Shown: positions 8,123-20,213, counted from the first letter of the stretch. The stretch is 35,654 nt of DNA from Rhodothermales bacterium (GCA_012267425.1 JAAXGO010000166.1:1-35654); one strand, 5' to 3'. Notes: generated by a model from the letters alone, not told the origin. Translations and numbers: made by a program.

Positions 8123-9163
8123 ATGAACACGGATGAAAAGACCGCAGCGGAGCTCTTGTCCGGCGACGTTCGGCAGGCGACGGAAGATATTGCAGCCGCT
8201 GATCTTAGTTCTGAGGAGGCTTGCGAGACGTTCCGGGTTCGCTTTTTGGGCCAGCGCAGCGGGATTGTCACGGGGTTGTTCAAGCGTATGAAGAAGCTGC
8301 CCCAGGAGGCACGCCCCGCGGCAGGAAAATCGCTTAATGCACTTCGGAAGCTGGCCACCGACAGGCTCAAAGCGGGGCGTAAGGCACTCAAGGCCGCGCC
8401 AAAGCTGGCAGAGGTTGATCTCACCCTTCCAGGGAGGCGGGCCGTACCTGCAGGATCGGTTCATCCAATTACACAGACGCTAGCTGACATCACCGGAATC
8501 TTCCGGCGCATGGGATTCACCGTCGCGGATGGACCAGAAATCGAAGACGACTGGCACAACTTCACGGCGTTGAACTTCCCGCCAGACCATCCAGCTCGCG
8601 ACATGCAGGATACGCTGTTTTTGGAAGCACCGGAGTCGTCTTCAGGCGGCATCATGCTGCGCACGCACACTTCTCCGGTCCAGATCCGGGCGATGGCTGC
8701 GGGGAATCCGCCGTTTCGGCTGATCGCACCGGGCCGCGTCTATCGCAACGAGACTATCACCTATAAGTCATACTGTCTCTTCCACCAGGTTGAGGGGCTC
8801 GTCGTAGACGAAGGCGTGACGATGGCGGATCTGAAGCACGTGCTCTTTACGTTTGCACGCGCCTACTTCAGCGAGGACGTGCGGCTGCGGTTCAGGCCCA
8901 GTTTTTTCCCATTTACCGAACCAAGCGCAGAGCTCGACATCTGGTGGGACTTGCCCGAGAAGCCGGGAGAAGGGCGCTGGATGGAAATCCTGGGCTCAGG
9001 CATGGTCGATCCGAACGTACTCGATGCGGTCGGGATAGACTCGGAGAAGTACACCGGCTACGCTTTCGGAATGGGTGTAGAGCGTCCGGCGATGCTGCAG
9101 TACGGCATTGAAGATATCAGGCTGTTCTACGAAAACGACGTGCGATTCCTCGCACAGTTCTAG
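8123..9163 (+). CDS. pheS: Phenylalanine-tRNA ligase alpha subunit
   Basis: HPITQTLADITGIFRRMGFTVADGPEIEDDWHNFTALNFPPDHPARDMQDTLFL..., GMGVERPAMLQYGIEDIRLFYENDVRFLAQF. Confidence 0.97.
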   Translation: MNTDEKTAAELLSGDVRQATEDIAAADLSSEEACETFRVRFLGQRSGIVTGLFKRMKKLPQEARPAAGKSLNALRKLATDRLKAGRKALKAAPKLAEVDLTLPGRRAVPAGSVHPITQTLADITGIFRRMGFTVADGPEIEDDWHNFTALNFPPDHPARDMQDTLFLEAPESSSGGIMLRTHTSPVQIRAMAAGNPPFRLIAPGRVYRNETITYKSYCLFHQVEGLVVDEGVTMADLKHVLFTFARAYFSEDVRLRFRPSFFPFTEPSAELDIWWDLPEKPGEGRWMEILGSGMVDPNVLDAVGIDSEKYTGYAFGMGVERPAMLQYGIEDIRLFYENDVRFLAQF

Positions 9164-9177
9164 GCTGCGGTTGGCCC

Positions 9178-11631
9178 ATGAAGATCTCCATCAGCTGGCT
9201 TAAGGAGTACGTAGACTATTCATATTCGCTCGAGGAGCTGAGCCATGCTCTTACGATGAGCGGATTGGAGGTCGAAGAGGCCGCGGTTGTAGGAGAATCA
9301 CTTGACGACGTGGCCGTGGGATGCGTTCTCGAAGTACGACCACATCCGAACGCCGACCGCCTAACCGTATGCCAGGTTGACGTCGGTGATGACTCGCCTT
9401 TGCAGATCATCTGCGGCGCACCCAACGTGGCTGCGGGCCAGCATGTCGCAGTTGCACGCGTCGGCGCCAAACTCATGCTGCCAAGCCGTGAGAATCCTGC
9501 CGAATCAGTTCCTGTAACGATCAAGAAGACAAAGATCAGGGGCGAGTGGTCCGATGGCATGATCTGCGCGGAAGACGAACTGGGTCTATCCAGCGACCAT
9601 TCAGGCATTATGGTACTCCCGGACGATGCCGAGGTGGGAGAGGCTTTCGACGACTACCTCGGCCGGCGAGGCCTCTTTGCGCGCGATGCTACGCTTGACA
9701 TCGCTGTGACGCCAAACCGTCCGGACGCCATCTGCCACGTCGGCGTGGCGCGTGACGTGGCGGCACTCACAGGAGCCGATCTCGTGCGTCCTGACGTGAA
9801 ATTGCCGCAGGCGGGCGGCGAGACCGCAAAGCACGTCATCGTTGAAATCAAGTGCCCTGACGCATGCCGCAGGTACGTCGCGCTTCTGGTACGCGGCGTT
9901 ACGATCCGGGACTCGCCGACGTGGATGAAGCGTCGACTGGAGGCTGTCGGTCTTCGCTCGATCAACAACGTCGTTGACATCACCAACTACGTGATGCACG
10001 AATGCGGCCAGCCTCTGCACGCGTTCGATTACGACCGAATTCGAGGTGGCCGCATCGTAGTGCGACAGTCTCCAGAAGGGGAGCGCTTCACGACGCTTGA
10101 CGGCAAGGACCACATCTTGATGAAAGGAACGGTGCTGATCTGCGACGCAGGGCGTTCCGTCGCGCTCGGCGGCATGATGGGTGGTGCAAACTCAGAGGTT
10201 GACGAGACCACGACAAATGTCCTCATCGAAAGTGCCTGGTTCGACCCGTACATCACGCGCAGGGCGGCCAAAAAGTTGGGACTTTCAACGGATGCATCGT
10301 ACCGCTTCGAGCGCGGCGTTGATTCCGATGGACAGGTATGGGCAGCGGCTCGGGCCGCACAACTGATGGTGGATCTGGGTGGAGGCACACTCGTGTCCGG
10401 CATGGTAGACGCCCACCCTAATCTCCTTGAGATGCCTGTAATTGATTTGCGTCTCGCGCGTATTGCACACGTCTTGGGCACCGACATCCCACGCCCGGAG
10501 GTCGTGCGCATTCTACGTGCGTTAGGATTTGGGGTAGCCGAAGCAGAAGGTGACATCCTTCGCTGCCAGGTTCCTACGCACCGCCCAGACGTGGAGCGCG
10601 AAATCGATATCATCGAGGAAGTAGCCAGAATCCACGGGTATGACGCGATTGCAGAGCCTCGAAGCACACCGATTCCGAGCTTCGTGCCGAGCGAGCGGCA
10701 GGCGGACCTCCTGCGTTCGGCCATCAGTACCTATCTCGTTGGAAGAGGCTACAGGGAAATCGTAACGAACTCGCTGCTGGGCAGGGAAGAAGCGGAGCGC
10801 TTCATCGATCCAGTGCTGGGCCGAACGGGCCCCGTCGTTGAAACGCTCAACGCGGTGTCGCAGTCCATGACGACGCTTAGGCCGAGATTGCTGCCCGGGA
10901 TGCTGCGAGTGATGGAACACAATCAGAATCACGGGCAACGCGCGCTGCGATTCTACGAATTCGGGCACGTCTTTCGGCGCACAAATGGCACTGGAACGTT
11001 TATTGACGGCTACGACGAAGGCGAGGCGTTCATCATGGGAGTAACGGGTCTCGATGCCCCGACGACCTGGGATCGTAAGCCCCGCGAGGCCGACATTTTT
11101 GATCTCAAAGGCGACGTAGAGTCGATCTTCGAGCAACTCCACGTTCCGAGGGTCCGTTTCGAGGCGCACAACGAGGCTACGCAGCTTACCAACTACCGCC
11201 TTACGGTTTATTCGGGGGACATCCCTCTAGGTAGTATTGCGCGCGCAAAGGCCGACTTACGTACGCCTGTTTACTTTGCCGAATTCGACTGGACGCAGTT
11301 TGTTCACCTGTGCGGAGCGCAATCCCACACCACGTATCGGGCCGTCGAACGCCATCCGACGGTTGAGCGCGACATAGCCGTTGTGGTTGCCAAGTGCGAA
11401 GCTGTTGGCCCTATGACGGCCGCCATCCGAAAGAGTGGTGGACCACTGTTAAAGAGCGTGGAAGTATTTGACCTCTACCAGGGCGAGCGGATAGAACCGG
11501 ACGCCAAGAGCGTTGCCTTCGCCCTTTGCTTCGGTGCCGACAAGACGCTGACAGATGAGGAAGTAGACTACCGCGTACGCGCAATCGTTCGGCGCTTGGC
11601 GAAGAAATTCGGAGCAAAACTCCGCCAATAA
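9178..11631 (+). CDS. pheT: Phenylalanine-tRNA ligase beta subunit
   Basis: MKISISWLKEYVDYSYSLEELSHALTMSGLEVEE...; tRNA-binding domain VGCVLEVRPHPNADRLTVCQVDVG; adjacent to pheS. Confidence 0.97.
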   Translation: MKISISWLKEYVDYSYSLEELSHALTMSGLEVEEAAVVGESLDDVAVGCVLEVRPHPNADRLTVCQVDVGDDSPLQIICGAPNVAAGQHVAVARVGAKLMLPSRENPAESVPVTIKKTKIRGEWSDGMICAEDELGLSSDHSGIMVLPDDAEVGEAFDDYLGRRGLFARDATLDIAVTPNRPDAICHVGVARDVAALTGADLVRPDVKLPQAGGETAKHVIVEIKCPDACRRYVALLVRGVTIRDSPTWMKRRLEAVGLRSINNVVDITNYVMHECGQPLHAFDYDRIRGGRIVVRQSPEGERFTTLDGKDHILMKGTVLICDAGRSVALGGMMGGANSEVDETTTNVLIESAWFDPYITRRAAKKLGLSTDASYRFERGVDSDGQVWAAARAAQLMVDLGGGTLVSGMVDAHPNLLEMPVIDLRLARIAHVLGTDIPRPEVVRILRALGFGVAEAEGDILRCQVPTHRPDVEREIDIIEEVARIHGYDAIAEPRSTPIPSFVPSERQADLLRSAISTYLVGRGYREIVTNSLLGREEAERFIDPVLGRTGPVVETLNAVSQSMTTLRPRLLPGMLRVMEHNQNHGQRALRFYEFGHVFRRTNGTGTFIDGYDEGEAFIMGVTGLDAPTTWDRKPREADIFDLKGDVESIFEQLHVPRVRFEAHNEATQLTNYRLTVYSGDIPLGSIARAKADLRTPVYFAEFDWTQFVHLCGAQSHTTYRAVERHPTVERDIAVVVAKCEAVGPMTAAIRKSGGPLLKSVEVFDLYQGERIEPDAKSVAFALCFGADKTLTDEEVDYRVRAIVRRLAKKFGAKLRQ

Positions 11632-11743
11632 AGGTAATCCGTATTGCAGATAGTGCCGTTCGGGTGAACCTTTTGTTGAGGCTTGGCGGTTACATTTTGT
11701 TGCGAGTCGCCGCGGTCAGCGCGAATTCAATTTCATAGAGCCC

Positions 11744-12067
11744 ATGACGAACGGCTCAGCGTCGGATACCGGTCATAAGGCACGTCCTGAAGCAGACAGT
11801 GTGAAGGCGAGTCCAGTCGTTTCCTTGGCTGGCTTGCAGTCGCTTACGAAGCTGCGCGACAGGATAAGAAAGGCTGCCGGTGAACTCGAGCGGCTTCGCC
11901 GCGAGAACATGGCGCTTGCCGAACGCATCCGCGAGCTTGAAACCCGCCCACTGGTGGATCTGGATGGAACCGTGCTTGCGTTTGATGAGGACCCCGATGA
12001 GCTCCGGGAGAAAGTCGACGCCTTCATCGCAACGATTGACTCCTACCTGGCACGCGAATCCGGCTAA
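11744..12067 (+). CDS. Small coiled-coil protein upstream of zapA
   Basis: LRDRIRKAAGELERLRRENMALAERIRELE heptad region; ends 3 nt before the zapA start. Confidence 0.7.
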   Translation: MTNGSASDTGHKARPEADSVKASPVVSLAGLQSLTKLRDRIRKAAGELERLRRENMALAERIRELETRPLVDLDGTVLAFDEDPDELREKVDAFIATIDSYLARESG

Positions 12068-12070
12068 GCA

Positions 12071-12373
12071 ATGCAGAAACTGGTCCGCGTACGCATTCTC
12101 GGGAGAGACTACCCACTACGCATCCCGGAAGCGCAAGAAGAGGAAATACGTGCAGTAGCCGACGGCGTGGATGCCCGTCTGAGAGGCTTCAAGCGTGCGT
12201 ATCCCGGGCAGTCCGACATCGTCGCTGCCGTGATGACGGCGCTGGATCTCGCGGACGAATTGCATACAGCCCGGAAAGTGCCGCAGAGGTTGAAAGAGGC
12301 ATTCGATGTAGAGCTTAAGAGGATGGACTACGACCTCGAACGGGCACTGCAGACAGCGGAAATGGTTGGATAG
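12071..12373 (+). CDS. zapA: Cell division protein ZapA
   Basis: VRVRILGRDYPLRIPEAQEEEIRAVADGVDARLRGF...SDIVAAVMTALDLADEL. Confidence 0.85.
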   Translation: MQKLVRVRILGRDYPLRIPEAQEEEIRAVADGVDARLRGFKRAYPGQSDIVAAVMTALDLADELHTARKVPQRLKEAFDVELKRMDYDLERALQTAEMVG

Positions 12374-12375
12374 AC

Positions 12376-12432
12376 GGGGCACCCTTCGGTGGAACAGCCC
12401 TTTGGAGGGGCTGTTACAGGTGCCCTACTTTT
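12376..12432 (+). terminator. Nested hairpin terminator after zapA
   Basis: GGGCACC...AACAGCCC-TTTGGAG-GGGCTGTT-acag-GGTGCCC followed by TACTTTTT. Confidence 0.65.
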
Positions 12433-12433
12433 T

Positions 12434-12643
12434 CTGGCCGGAGTCCGCAGCGGCGCTGGCAAAAGGAACCGACAATTTCGTTAAAGGGAGCTAGCCTTCG
12501 GGTTTGGACGTCAGGCCGCATCCTCGCCATGAGGTGAGGTCTCCGCGCGGAGATGCGCGAACCGCGGAAGGTGGAAGAATCTGAGCGGCCCCCACCGTGT
12601 ATTTTCGGGGTTCTTGGACCCCTCCGCTGCGGATTCGGGCCAG
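12434..12643 (+). ncRNA. ssrS: Structured ncRNA candidate, possibly 6S RNA
   Basis: Long terminal helix CTGGCCGGAGTCCGCAGCGG (12434) with CCGCTGCGGATTCGGGCCAG (ends 12643); inner GGCCGC/GCGGCC and several hairpins; no convincing ORF; located between zapA and rny; own terminator at 12656-12690. Confidence 0.55.
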
Positions 12644-12655
12644 CGAATTCATGCG

Positions 12656-12690
12656 TACCCCGTCAGGTACGGAACCTGACGGGGTATTTC
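12656..12690 (+). terminator. Rho-independent terminator
   Basis: TACCCCGTCAGGT-ACGGA-ACCTGACGGGGTA followed by TTTCTT. Confidence 0.85.
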
Positions 12691-12737
12691 TTATAGGTAC
12701 TTGCTGGAGACCTACTCCACCAGACAAACTGCATTCC

Positions 12738-14435
12738 ATGGACGGCATGACAGCCTTGCTGTTGTCGACCGTCGCCCTGATATCGTTTGGAAGTGGTATC
12801 GCCGTATATAAATGGATTCTTGTCCGCAGCGTCCGACGCCAACTGGCCGTCGCCGAGCAGCAGGCGAAAGAGATCCGCGCAAAAGCCCGCGAGCAGGCCG
12901 CCAGGGAGCGGCAGGAGCACATGGAAAGTGCGAACGCAGCACTTGCAAAAAGACGCAGAGTGTTGGATGAAGAGCGGGAAGAAAGCCAACGCGCCCTGAG
13001 GCGGTCCAAACGGAAAGTGGCGAAGCGGCACGAGCGACTCAACCGCCGCACTCAGCGCGTCAACGAACGCGAAAGACTCCTCCAATCAGCAGGCGACCTT
13101 TTCGACACTCTCCGGCGCAAGGCGGAGCAGACGCACAGGCAGGCAGAGCTATTGCGCGCAAATGCCGACACGCTGCTTCACGAAGCGACCACCCGGCGTG
13201 CCTCTCTTCAGGATCTCGAATCGTCGCTCGACAGTCGCAAGAAGCGCCTCGAGATAAGAAAGAAAGAACTTGACCGCCTCGTCGGCGAAACAAGACGCGC
13301 CTTGGAGCGGATCTCCGGCCTGTCGGCGGACGAGGCACGTGACGCGTTGCGTGCAGATCTGATCGACGAAGCCCGCTTGAAGGCGTCCGCACATATCCAA
13401 GATATCCGTGACCAGGCAAAGCTGACGGCTGCCCGCCAAGCGAGGAAGGTGATCGTTTCGGCAATTCAGCGGACGGCTGCCAGTCACGCCATCGAAAACA
13501 CGGTGTCGGTGGTCAACATCCAGTCCGACGAAATGAAGGGTCGGATCATCGGACGCGAAGGGCGCAATATCCGAGCCTTCGAGGCAGTCACCGGCATTGA
13601 GGTCATCGTCGACGATACGCCCGAAGCCGTCATCCTGTCCGGTTTCGATCCAGTCCGGCGGGAAATAGCGCGGATCGCACTTGACAAACTGGTTCGGGAC
13701 GGACGGATCCATCCAGCCCGTATCGAGGAGGTAGTCGAAAAGACAAGGGCCACGATGCACGAAGAGATCGTCGAGATAGGCGAACGGACCATCATCGATC
13801 TTAATTTGCACGGCCTGCACCCTGAAATCATCCGCCATATCGGCCGAATGCGATACCGAACGAGTTACGGCCAGAACTTACTTGCGCACTCTATGGAGAC
13901 GGCCCGGATTGCATCGATTATGGCGGCCGAGATAGGGCTCGATACCACGAAGTCTCGCCGTGCTGGTCTGCTGCATGATATCGGCAAGGTGATCGAGGAT
14001 GCGGTCGATCAGCCGCACGCGCTTGCGGGGATGGAGATGTGCAGGCGGTACGGCGAAGCTGGCGATGTCTGCAACGCAATTGGCGCACACCACGACGAAA
14101 TCGAGATGACGGCGCTGATTTCTCCTGTTGTCCAGGCCGCGGATGCGATATCCGGCGCGCGGCCCGGCGCACGGAGGGAATCGTTGCAGTCGTACATCAA
14201 GCGTCTTGAGGATCTCGAAGACATTGCGTCGTCGTTCAATGGCGTAGACCGAGCGTTCGCCATACAGGCCGGTCGCGAAGTGCGCGTGCTCGTCAACCAC
14301 GATAAGGTCTCCGACAAAAATGCTGCAAAGCTCGCCAGCGACATATCCGAGCGCATCGAGCGCGAAATGCAGTATCCTGGTCGGATACGCGTCACAGTGA
14401 TCCGTGAGGTACGGAAGGTGTCGTATGCCAAGTAG
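12738..14435 (+). CDS. rny: Ribonuclease Y
   Basis: N-terminal TM plus coiled coil; KH domain [52 protein letters not shown] domain [30 protein letters not shown]. Confidence 0.96.
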   Translation: MDGMTALLLSTVALISFGSGIAVYKWILVRSVRRQLAVAEQQAKEIRAKAREQAARERQEHMESANAALAKRRRVLDEEREESQRALRRSKRKVAKRHERLNRRTQRVNERERLLQSAGDLFDTLRRKAEQTHRQAELLRANADTLLHEATTRRASLQDLESSLDSRKKRLEIRKKELDRLVGETRRALERISGLSADEARDALRADLIDEARLKASAHIQDIRDQAKLTAARQARKVIVSAIQRTAASHAIENTVSVVNIQSDEMKGRIIGREGRNIRAFEAVTGIEVIVDDTPEAVILSGFDPVRREIARIALDKLVRDGRIHPARIEEVVEKTRATMHEEIVEIGERTIIDLNLHGLHPEIIRHIGRMRYRTSYGQNLLAHSMETARIASIMAAEIGLDTTKSRRAGLLHDIGKVIEDAVDQPHALAGMEMCRRYGEAGDVCNAIGAHHDEIEMTALISPVVQAADAISGARPGARRESLQSYIKRLEDLEDIASSFNGVDRAFAIQAGREVRVLVNHDKVSDKNAAKLASDISERIEREMQYPGRIRVTVIREVRKVSYAK

Positions 14436-15642
14436 CACGGCCATGCAACGCACCGCCCTTCTTTTGGCGGCCGCGGTCGCAGGTTGTGTGCCGTCCGGCC
14501 CGGACCAGGCGCATTTAGAGCGTGCGCGCGAGCTCTCTGATCGCTTCATCATCGTGGACGGTCACATTGATGTGCCGCACCGGATGACGCAGTTTGAAGA
14601 GGACGTTACGGAGGCGACGCTTGCGGGTGATTTCGACTGGCCGCGAGCGGTGAAAGGCGGATTGAACGCACCGTTCATGTCGATTTATATCCCGAGCGAG
14701 CTACAGAGCGTCGAAGGAGCGGCGAAGGCGCGTGCCGATTTGCTCATCGACATGGTAGAAGGCATTGCCGCACGTGCGCCCTACAAGTTCGGCGTTGCAA
14801 ATACCACTGCAGACGTTCGACGCCACAAGGCAGAAGGACGCATTTCGCTGCCGATGGGCATGGAAAACGGTGCTCCCATCGAGACTCTGACAGATGCAGC
14901 CCACTTCTACAGGCGAGGCATCAGGTATGTGGGACTCGTACACGCACGCGACAATCATTTGAGTGACTCGTCATATGATACCACGCGCACGTGGGGAGGC
15001 CTGAGCCCCTTTGGCAAACGGGTGGTCGATGAACTGAACCGCCTGGGCATCATCGTTGACGTGTCACACCTCACCGACAGTGCTGCCGCACAGGTAATTC
15101 GGCGCTCAAGAGCCCCGGTGCTTGCGTCCCATTCGTCGGTGCGGTACTTCACGCCAGCGTGGGAGCGCAACATGAGTGACGATCTCATCCGGGCGTTGGC
15201 TGCAAAAGGTGGCGTCATCATGATCAGCTTTGGGTCAACGTTTCTTCGAGGCACGTATCGAAAGCGAAGCGATCTACTTAGCGAACGTATCGAACACCAT
15301 CTTGCGGAAGACGACATCGACCTGAGCTCCGAGCGTGGCGCACTGTATCGCGAACGCGAGCGCAAGGCGAATCCGATCGGCACACTCGGTGACGTGGCAG
15401 ACCACATCGATTATGTCGTTCGGCTCGTCGGTGTCGATCACGTCGGGCTGGGATCCGACTTCGACGGAGTGACGGCACTACCGCGCGGCTTGCACGACGT
15501 GTCTACGTATCCCACGTTGGTTGCCGAGCTCCTTGATCGCGGTTATTCAGACGACGATCTTGAAAAGATTCTCGGCGGCAATGCGCTGCGAGTGTGGGAG
15601 GGCGTAGAGCGCGTTGCCGCGGAACTCAGGCCTGTGGACTGA
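14425..15642 (+). CDS. Membrane dipeptidase (peptidase M19), predicted lipoprotein
   Basis: Lipobox [78 protein letters not shown] 14425 overlaps the rny stop; ATG 14443 is an alternative. Confidence 0.9.
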   Translation: MPSSTAMQRTALLLAAAVAGCVPSGPDQAHLERARELSDRFIIVDGHIDVPHRMTQFEEDVTEATLAGDFDWPRAVKGGLNAPFMSIYIPSELQSVEGAAKARADLLIDMVEGIAARAPYKFGVANTTADVRRHKAEGRISLPMGMENGAPIETLTDAAHFYRRGIRYVGLVHARDNHLSDSSYDTTRTWGGLSPFGKRVVDELNRLGIIVDVSHLTDSAAAQVIRRSRAPVLASHSSVRYFTPAWERNMSDDLIRALAAKGGVIMISFGSTFLRGTYRKRSDLLSERIEHHLAEDDIDLSSERGALYRERERKANPIGTLGDVADHIDYVVRLVGVDHVGLGSDFDGVTALPRGLHDVSTYPTLVAELLDRGYSDDDLEKILGGNALRVWEGVERVAAELRPVD

Positions 15643-15648
15643 GCGCGG

Positions 15649-17076
15649 CTACTTGTGCAGACCATCTGCAATGTAGGCGAAGACGTTGTTTTTCGGAATC
15701 CGCTCTTGTGCGAGCGTATCGCGATCCCGGATCGTCACGGAGCCGTCTTCGAGCGTCTGCCCGTCCACAGTGATACAAAGCGGCGTTCCAGCCTCGTCCA
15801 TTCGGCGGTAGCGCTTACCGATCGAGCCTCTGTCATCGTAGAAGACGTTCCATGTGCTGGCAATGTCGTCGGCGATCGCGCGGGCCACTTCTGGCATACC
15901 GTGTTTACGGACCAGCGGAAAGACGGCTGCCTTGATCGGAGCGATGGCGGGATCGAACCGCAAAACAACCCGCCGTTGGCCTTTGACCATTTCTTCGGTG
16001 TACGCCTCGCAGAGGAGCATCAGGATCGTTCGATCAAGACCGGCTGAGGTTTCCACCACATAGGGTATAAAGCGCTCTTTTGTTTGTGGGTCGAAGTATT
16101 CCATCTTCTTGCCGGAGTACTCTTCGTGGCGGGAGAGGTCATAATCAGTGCGTGAGTGAATGCCTTCTACCTCCTGCCAGCCGATCGGGAATTTGTACTG
16201 GATGTCGACTGCAGCGTCTGCGTAGTGTGCTGGCTTCTCGTGGACGTGCCAGCGCAGCCGGCTTGGCTTGATGCCGTTGTTCACGTGCCACTGAAGTCTC
16301 CGTCCCCGCCACTCTTCGTATGCCTCCATCTGCGTGCCGGGCCGTACGAAGTATTGCATTTCCATCTGTTCGAATTCACGCATCCGGAAGATGAACTGCC
16401 GGGCTACGATTTCATTACGGAAGGCTTTTCCGACCTGCGCGATGCCGAAGGGCACCTTGAGGCGCGCGGTTTCTTTCGCATTGTGGAAGTTGACGAAGAT
16501 GCCCTGAGCGGTTTCGGGACGCAGGTAGATGGTGCTTGACGCTTCTTTGAGTGCGCCGGCGTGGGTTTCGAACATCAGGTTGAATTGCCGCACGTCAGTC
16601 CAGTCAAAGGCCCCGGAATCGGGGGAGCGGATCTCTTCGTCCATGATGATGGCGTGGAGGGCCGCCGGCAGGTTCTCCGCGTAGAGTGCGGCGATGAGAC
16701 GCTCATGAACCTGGTCGGCCCGCGTGTTGCGGCCCTTGGTGCGAAGACGTTCGATATGGCCTTCGATGAGCTGATCTGCCTTGTAGCGACGTTTCGACTG
16801 GCGGTCGTCGATGAGTGGATCGTGGAATGCGTCAACATGGCCGGAAGCTTTCCAAACGCCAGAATGCATTAGGATGGAAGCGTCCACTCCAGTGATATTG
16901 TCGTGCCGGTAGACCATTGCCTTCCACCACGAGTCGCGCACATTTTGCTTGAGTTCGACGCCTAGCGGGCCGTAGTCGTAGGCCGCACCGAGGCCGCCGT
17001 AGATCTCGGACGAAGGAAAGATGAATCCACGTCGCTTGCATAGCGAGACGATCGTATCGAGTCTTCTCATCTCCAA
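15649..17076 (-). CDS. glyQS: Glycine-tRNA ligase (homodimeric type)
   Basis: LCKRRGFIFPSSEIYGGLGAAYDYGPLGVELKQNVRDSWW; LRPETAQGIFVNF; FRNEIVARQFIFRMREFEQMEMQYF. Confidence 0.96.
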   Translation of the reverse strand: MEMRRLDTIVSLCKRRGFIFPSSEIYGGLGAAYDYGPLGVELKQNVRDSWWKAMVYRHDNITGVDASILMHSGVWKASGHVDAFHDPLIDDRQSKRRYKADQLIEGHIERLRTKGRNTRADQVHERLIAALYAENLPAALHAIIMDEEIRSPDSGAFDWTDVRQFNLMFETHAGALKEASSTIYLRPETAQGIFVNFHNAKETARLKVPFGIAQVGKAFRNEIVARQFIFRMREFEQMEMQYFVRPGTQMEAYEEWRGRRLQWHVNNGIKPSRLRWHVHEKPAHYADAAVDIQYKFPIGWQEVEGIHSRTDYDLSRHEEYSGKKMEYFDPQTKERFIPYVVETSAGLDRTILMLLCEAYTEEMVKGQRRVVLRFDPAIAPIKAAVFPLVRKHGMPEVARAIADDIASTWNVFYDDRGSIGKRYRRMDEAGTPLCITVDGQTLEDGSVTIRDRDTLAQERIPKNNVFAYIADGLHK

Positions 17077-17172
17077 TCCTCTCCGACAGTGAGTTTGGTT
17101 TGGTGCAGCAAGCTACCGCGCGCCGACGGCCGAAACCATGTCCGCCGGTTGAATATGGAGTGAGAAGCTTAA

Positions 17173-18285
<1,113 letters not shown>

Positions 18286-18586
18286 GCCGGCGGAAACGAA
18301 CGGTGTACGAAAGTGGTGAACCGGAGAAGCGGTGACCCGTCTCGACTGTCAGCGAATGCAGCACACGCGCGGAACCGCAATGGTCAGACCCGTGTCCATT
18401 CGCAGCCTGGTCCGCATTTCTACAGGCGAAACCGGTTGGCCAGGCTGAGGCGTGGCCAAACCAAGTCCAACTTGCACTGAGGGTGCTCTTCGCCGCCACG
18501 CCGCTCCCGCAGGGGGAACGAATTCTCGTAATCTGAGACGGTTATCAAGGTAACAGGTTTCACGGACTGGAAAAAGGGTTTTCGCA

Positions 18587-19189
18587 ATGTCTGACCGCAT
18601 GCTGATGATTGAAAGGGCACTGTGGGCCGAGGGATACTCACATGTTGCGGGAGTGGACGAGGTGGGTCGTGGAGCGTTGGCTGGCCCGGTCGTTGCCGGA
18701 GCGGTGATCCTGTCCAAAGGTACGTTCATCCCCGGTGTTGACGACAGCAAGAAATTGCGTCCTTCCGGCCGCGAGGCAGCTTACCGTATCATCCGTGAAA
18801 AGGCCCTGGCCGTCGGCGTCGGCATCTGTGACCCGGAGACGATTGATCGCATGAATATCCTCCATGCGGCGCTCGAAGCGATGCGGCGCGCCGTGGAGGC
18901 CTTGGATTCGGCGCCTTCTTTCCTTCTCGTTGACGGCAATCGATGTTTTCCGAATTGCGAGCTGCCTTTCAGGACCGTTGTCGGGGGCGATGCTAAGAGC
19001 CATTCGATCGCTGCCGCGTCCATCATTGCCAAGGTCACGCGCGACCGCTTGATGCGCGACCTTCACCGGCAGTATCCGGATTATGGGTGGAATACGAATG
19101 TGGGATACCCTACGCAGGCGCACTATGCGGGGCTTGAGGTAGTCGGGCCCTCACTGCATCACCGGCGCTCGTTTCGACTGGCCAAGTGA
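18587..19189 (+). CDS. rnhB: Ribonuclease HII
   Basis: VAGVDEVGRGALAGPVVAGAVIL; DDSKKLRPSGREAAY; GGDAKSHSIAAASIIAKVTRDRLM. Confidence 0.97.
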   Translation: MSDRMLMIERALWAEGYSHVAGVDEVGRGALAGPVVAGAVILSKGTFIPGVDDSKKLRPSGREAAYRIIREKALAVGVGICDPETIDRMNILHAALEAMRRAVEALDSAPSFLLVDGNRCFPNCELPFRTVVGGDAKSHSIAAASIIAKVTRDRLMRDLHRQYPDYGWNTNVGYPTQAHYAGLEVVGPSLHHRRSFRLAK

Positions 19190-19815
19190 CGTCGGAGAGC
19201 CGACAGGACGTTCTCCGCGGTTTCTGTAACGCTTCGCCCGTCGGTCCGTACGGACAAGTGGGCGCGTTGATACTGTGCTTGCCGAGCTGCCAGAAGGCTG
19301 GAGACCCTCATGGTCAGCTGGGCCGCGGACAGGCGCTGACCAGTTTTGTCTACTAGGAGCGGTCGTACGGTTTCAGAATCCAGAAGGCGGCGTACCAGTT
19401 CTTCCGGGCTTGCCTCCAGGTACACCACGATACCACGCCGAAGTGCCAGAGCCAAGTTGTCAGCGCCTATCAGCGCACCTCCCCCAAGCGCGTACACCCC
19501 AGGGACTTTGGCCGATTCGAGTGCGGCAGATTCAAGTTCGCGAAATCCGGCTTCACCTTCGGTATCGAAGATCTCCTGAATGCTGCGATCCGCTCGCCTT
19601 TCAATGACGATATCCAGATCCACGAACGGCAAGCGGAGTTTCGTCGCGACGATAGGGCCGACCGAGCTCTTCCCGCTTGCCATGAAGCCGGTCAGGTAGA
19701 TACTGTAGTCGGCCAAGGTATCCCAGTGCATCGCCTCCAGTCTCGAGGGCTTTGAACGTGACAAGCCGCTGGAGGGTGCGTCTGTTGCTGACAGCCCAGT
19801 GTCGCTTCCGACCAT
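19159..19815 (-). CDS. aroK: Shikimate kinase (start uncertain; ATG at MHWDTLADYS possible)
   Basis: IYLTGFMASGKSSVGPIVATKLRLPFVDLDIVIERRADRSIQEIFDTEGEAGFRELE; LGGGALI; LLDSETVRPLL. Confidence 0.9.
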   Translation of the reverse strand: MVGSDTGLSATDAPSSGLSRSKPSRLEAMHWDTLADYSIYLTGFMASGKSSVGPIVATKLRLPFVDLDIVIERRADRSIQEIFDTEGEAGFRELESAALESAKVPGVYALGGGALIGADNLALALRRGIVVYLEASPEELVRRLLDSETVRPLLVDKTGQRLSAAQLTMRVSSLLAARQAQYQRAHLSVRTDGRSVTETAENVLSALRRHLASRNERR

Positions 19816-20213
19816 GTGCGGTTCATCGGAGAATATTCAAAAGCGTGGCATAGTCTCTCACAACGCCATACTTGGTGTTGCAGGTATCGAGGGAAGATCC
19901 AGGAGGTCTATGGGCAATGCAAGACATCCATCCCATTCTCCAGTACGCTGAAGATCCCTGCAATGGGCGGCAGCGTAGCGGAGTAGTAGGTCTGGTGGAC
20001 AAGCTAGAGGCTCTACCTGAACCATCGTGCATTTGCCCTGTCATCTCAGGGTCAGATACCGGATAAATCAGGCCGTGGCGCTCTGGAGAAGCATCTCGGC
20101 CTTTCTCTAGCCCGATCGACGGTCAAGACCCTGGATTTTGTCGCCCATGATCGCCGATTCATGTCGAATAGTACGTTATAGTATATTCTTTCTCAGTTTA
20201 GTATCTTATATGT

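Noticed and set aside
12597-12737. Upstream extension of rny to 12597
   Set aside because: It would translate through the ncRNA candidate's 3' end and a terminator; ATG 12738 (MDGMTALLL) gives the expected N-terminal TM anchor.
13149-13838. Antisense ORF of 229 aa opposite rny
   Set aside because: GC-rich shadow ORF; rny has unambiguous KH and HD motifs on the plus strand.
19823-20213. Possible relic ORFs between aroK and the ATPase gene
   Set aside because: Short translations in both strands with no recognisable family; cannot be supported as genes.
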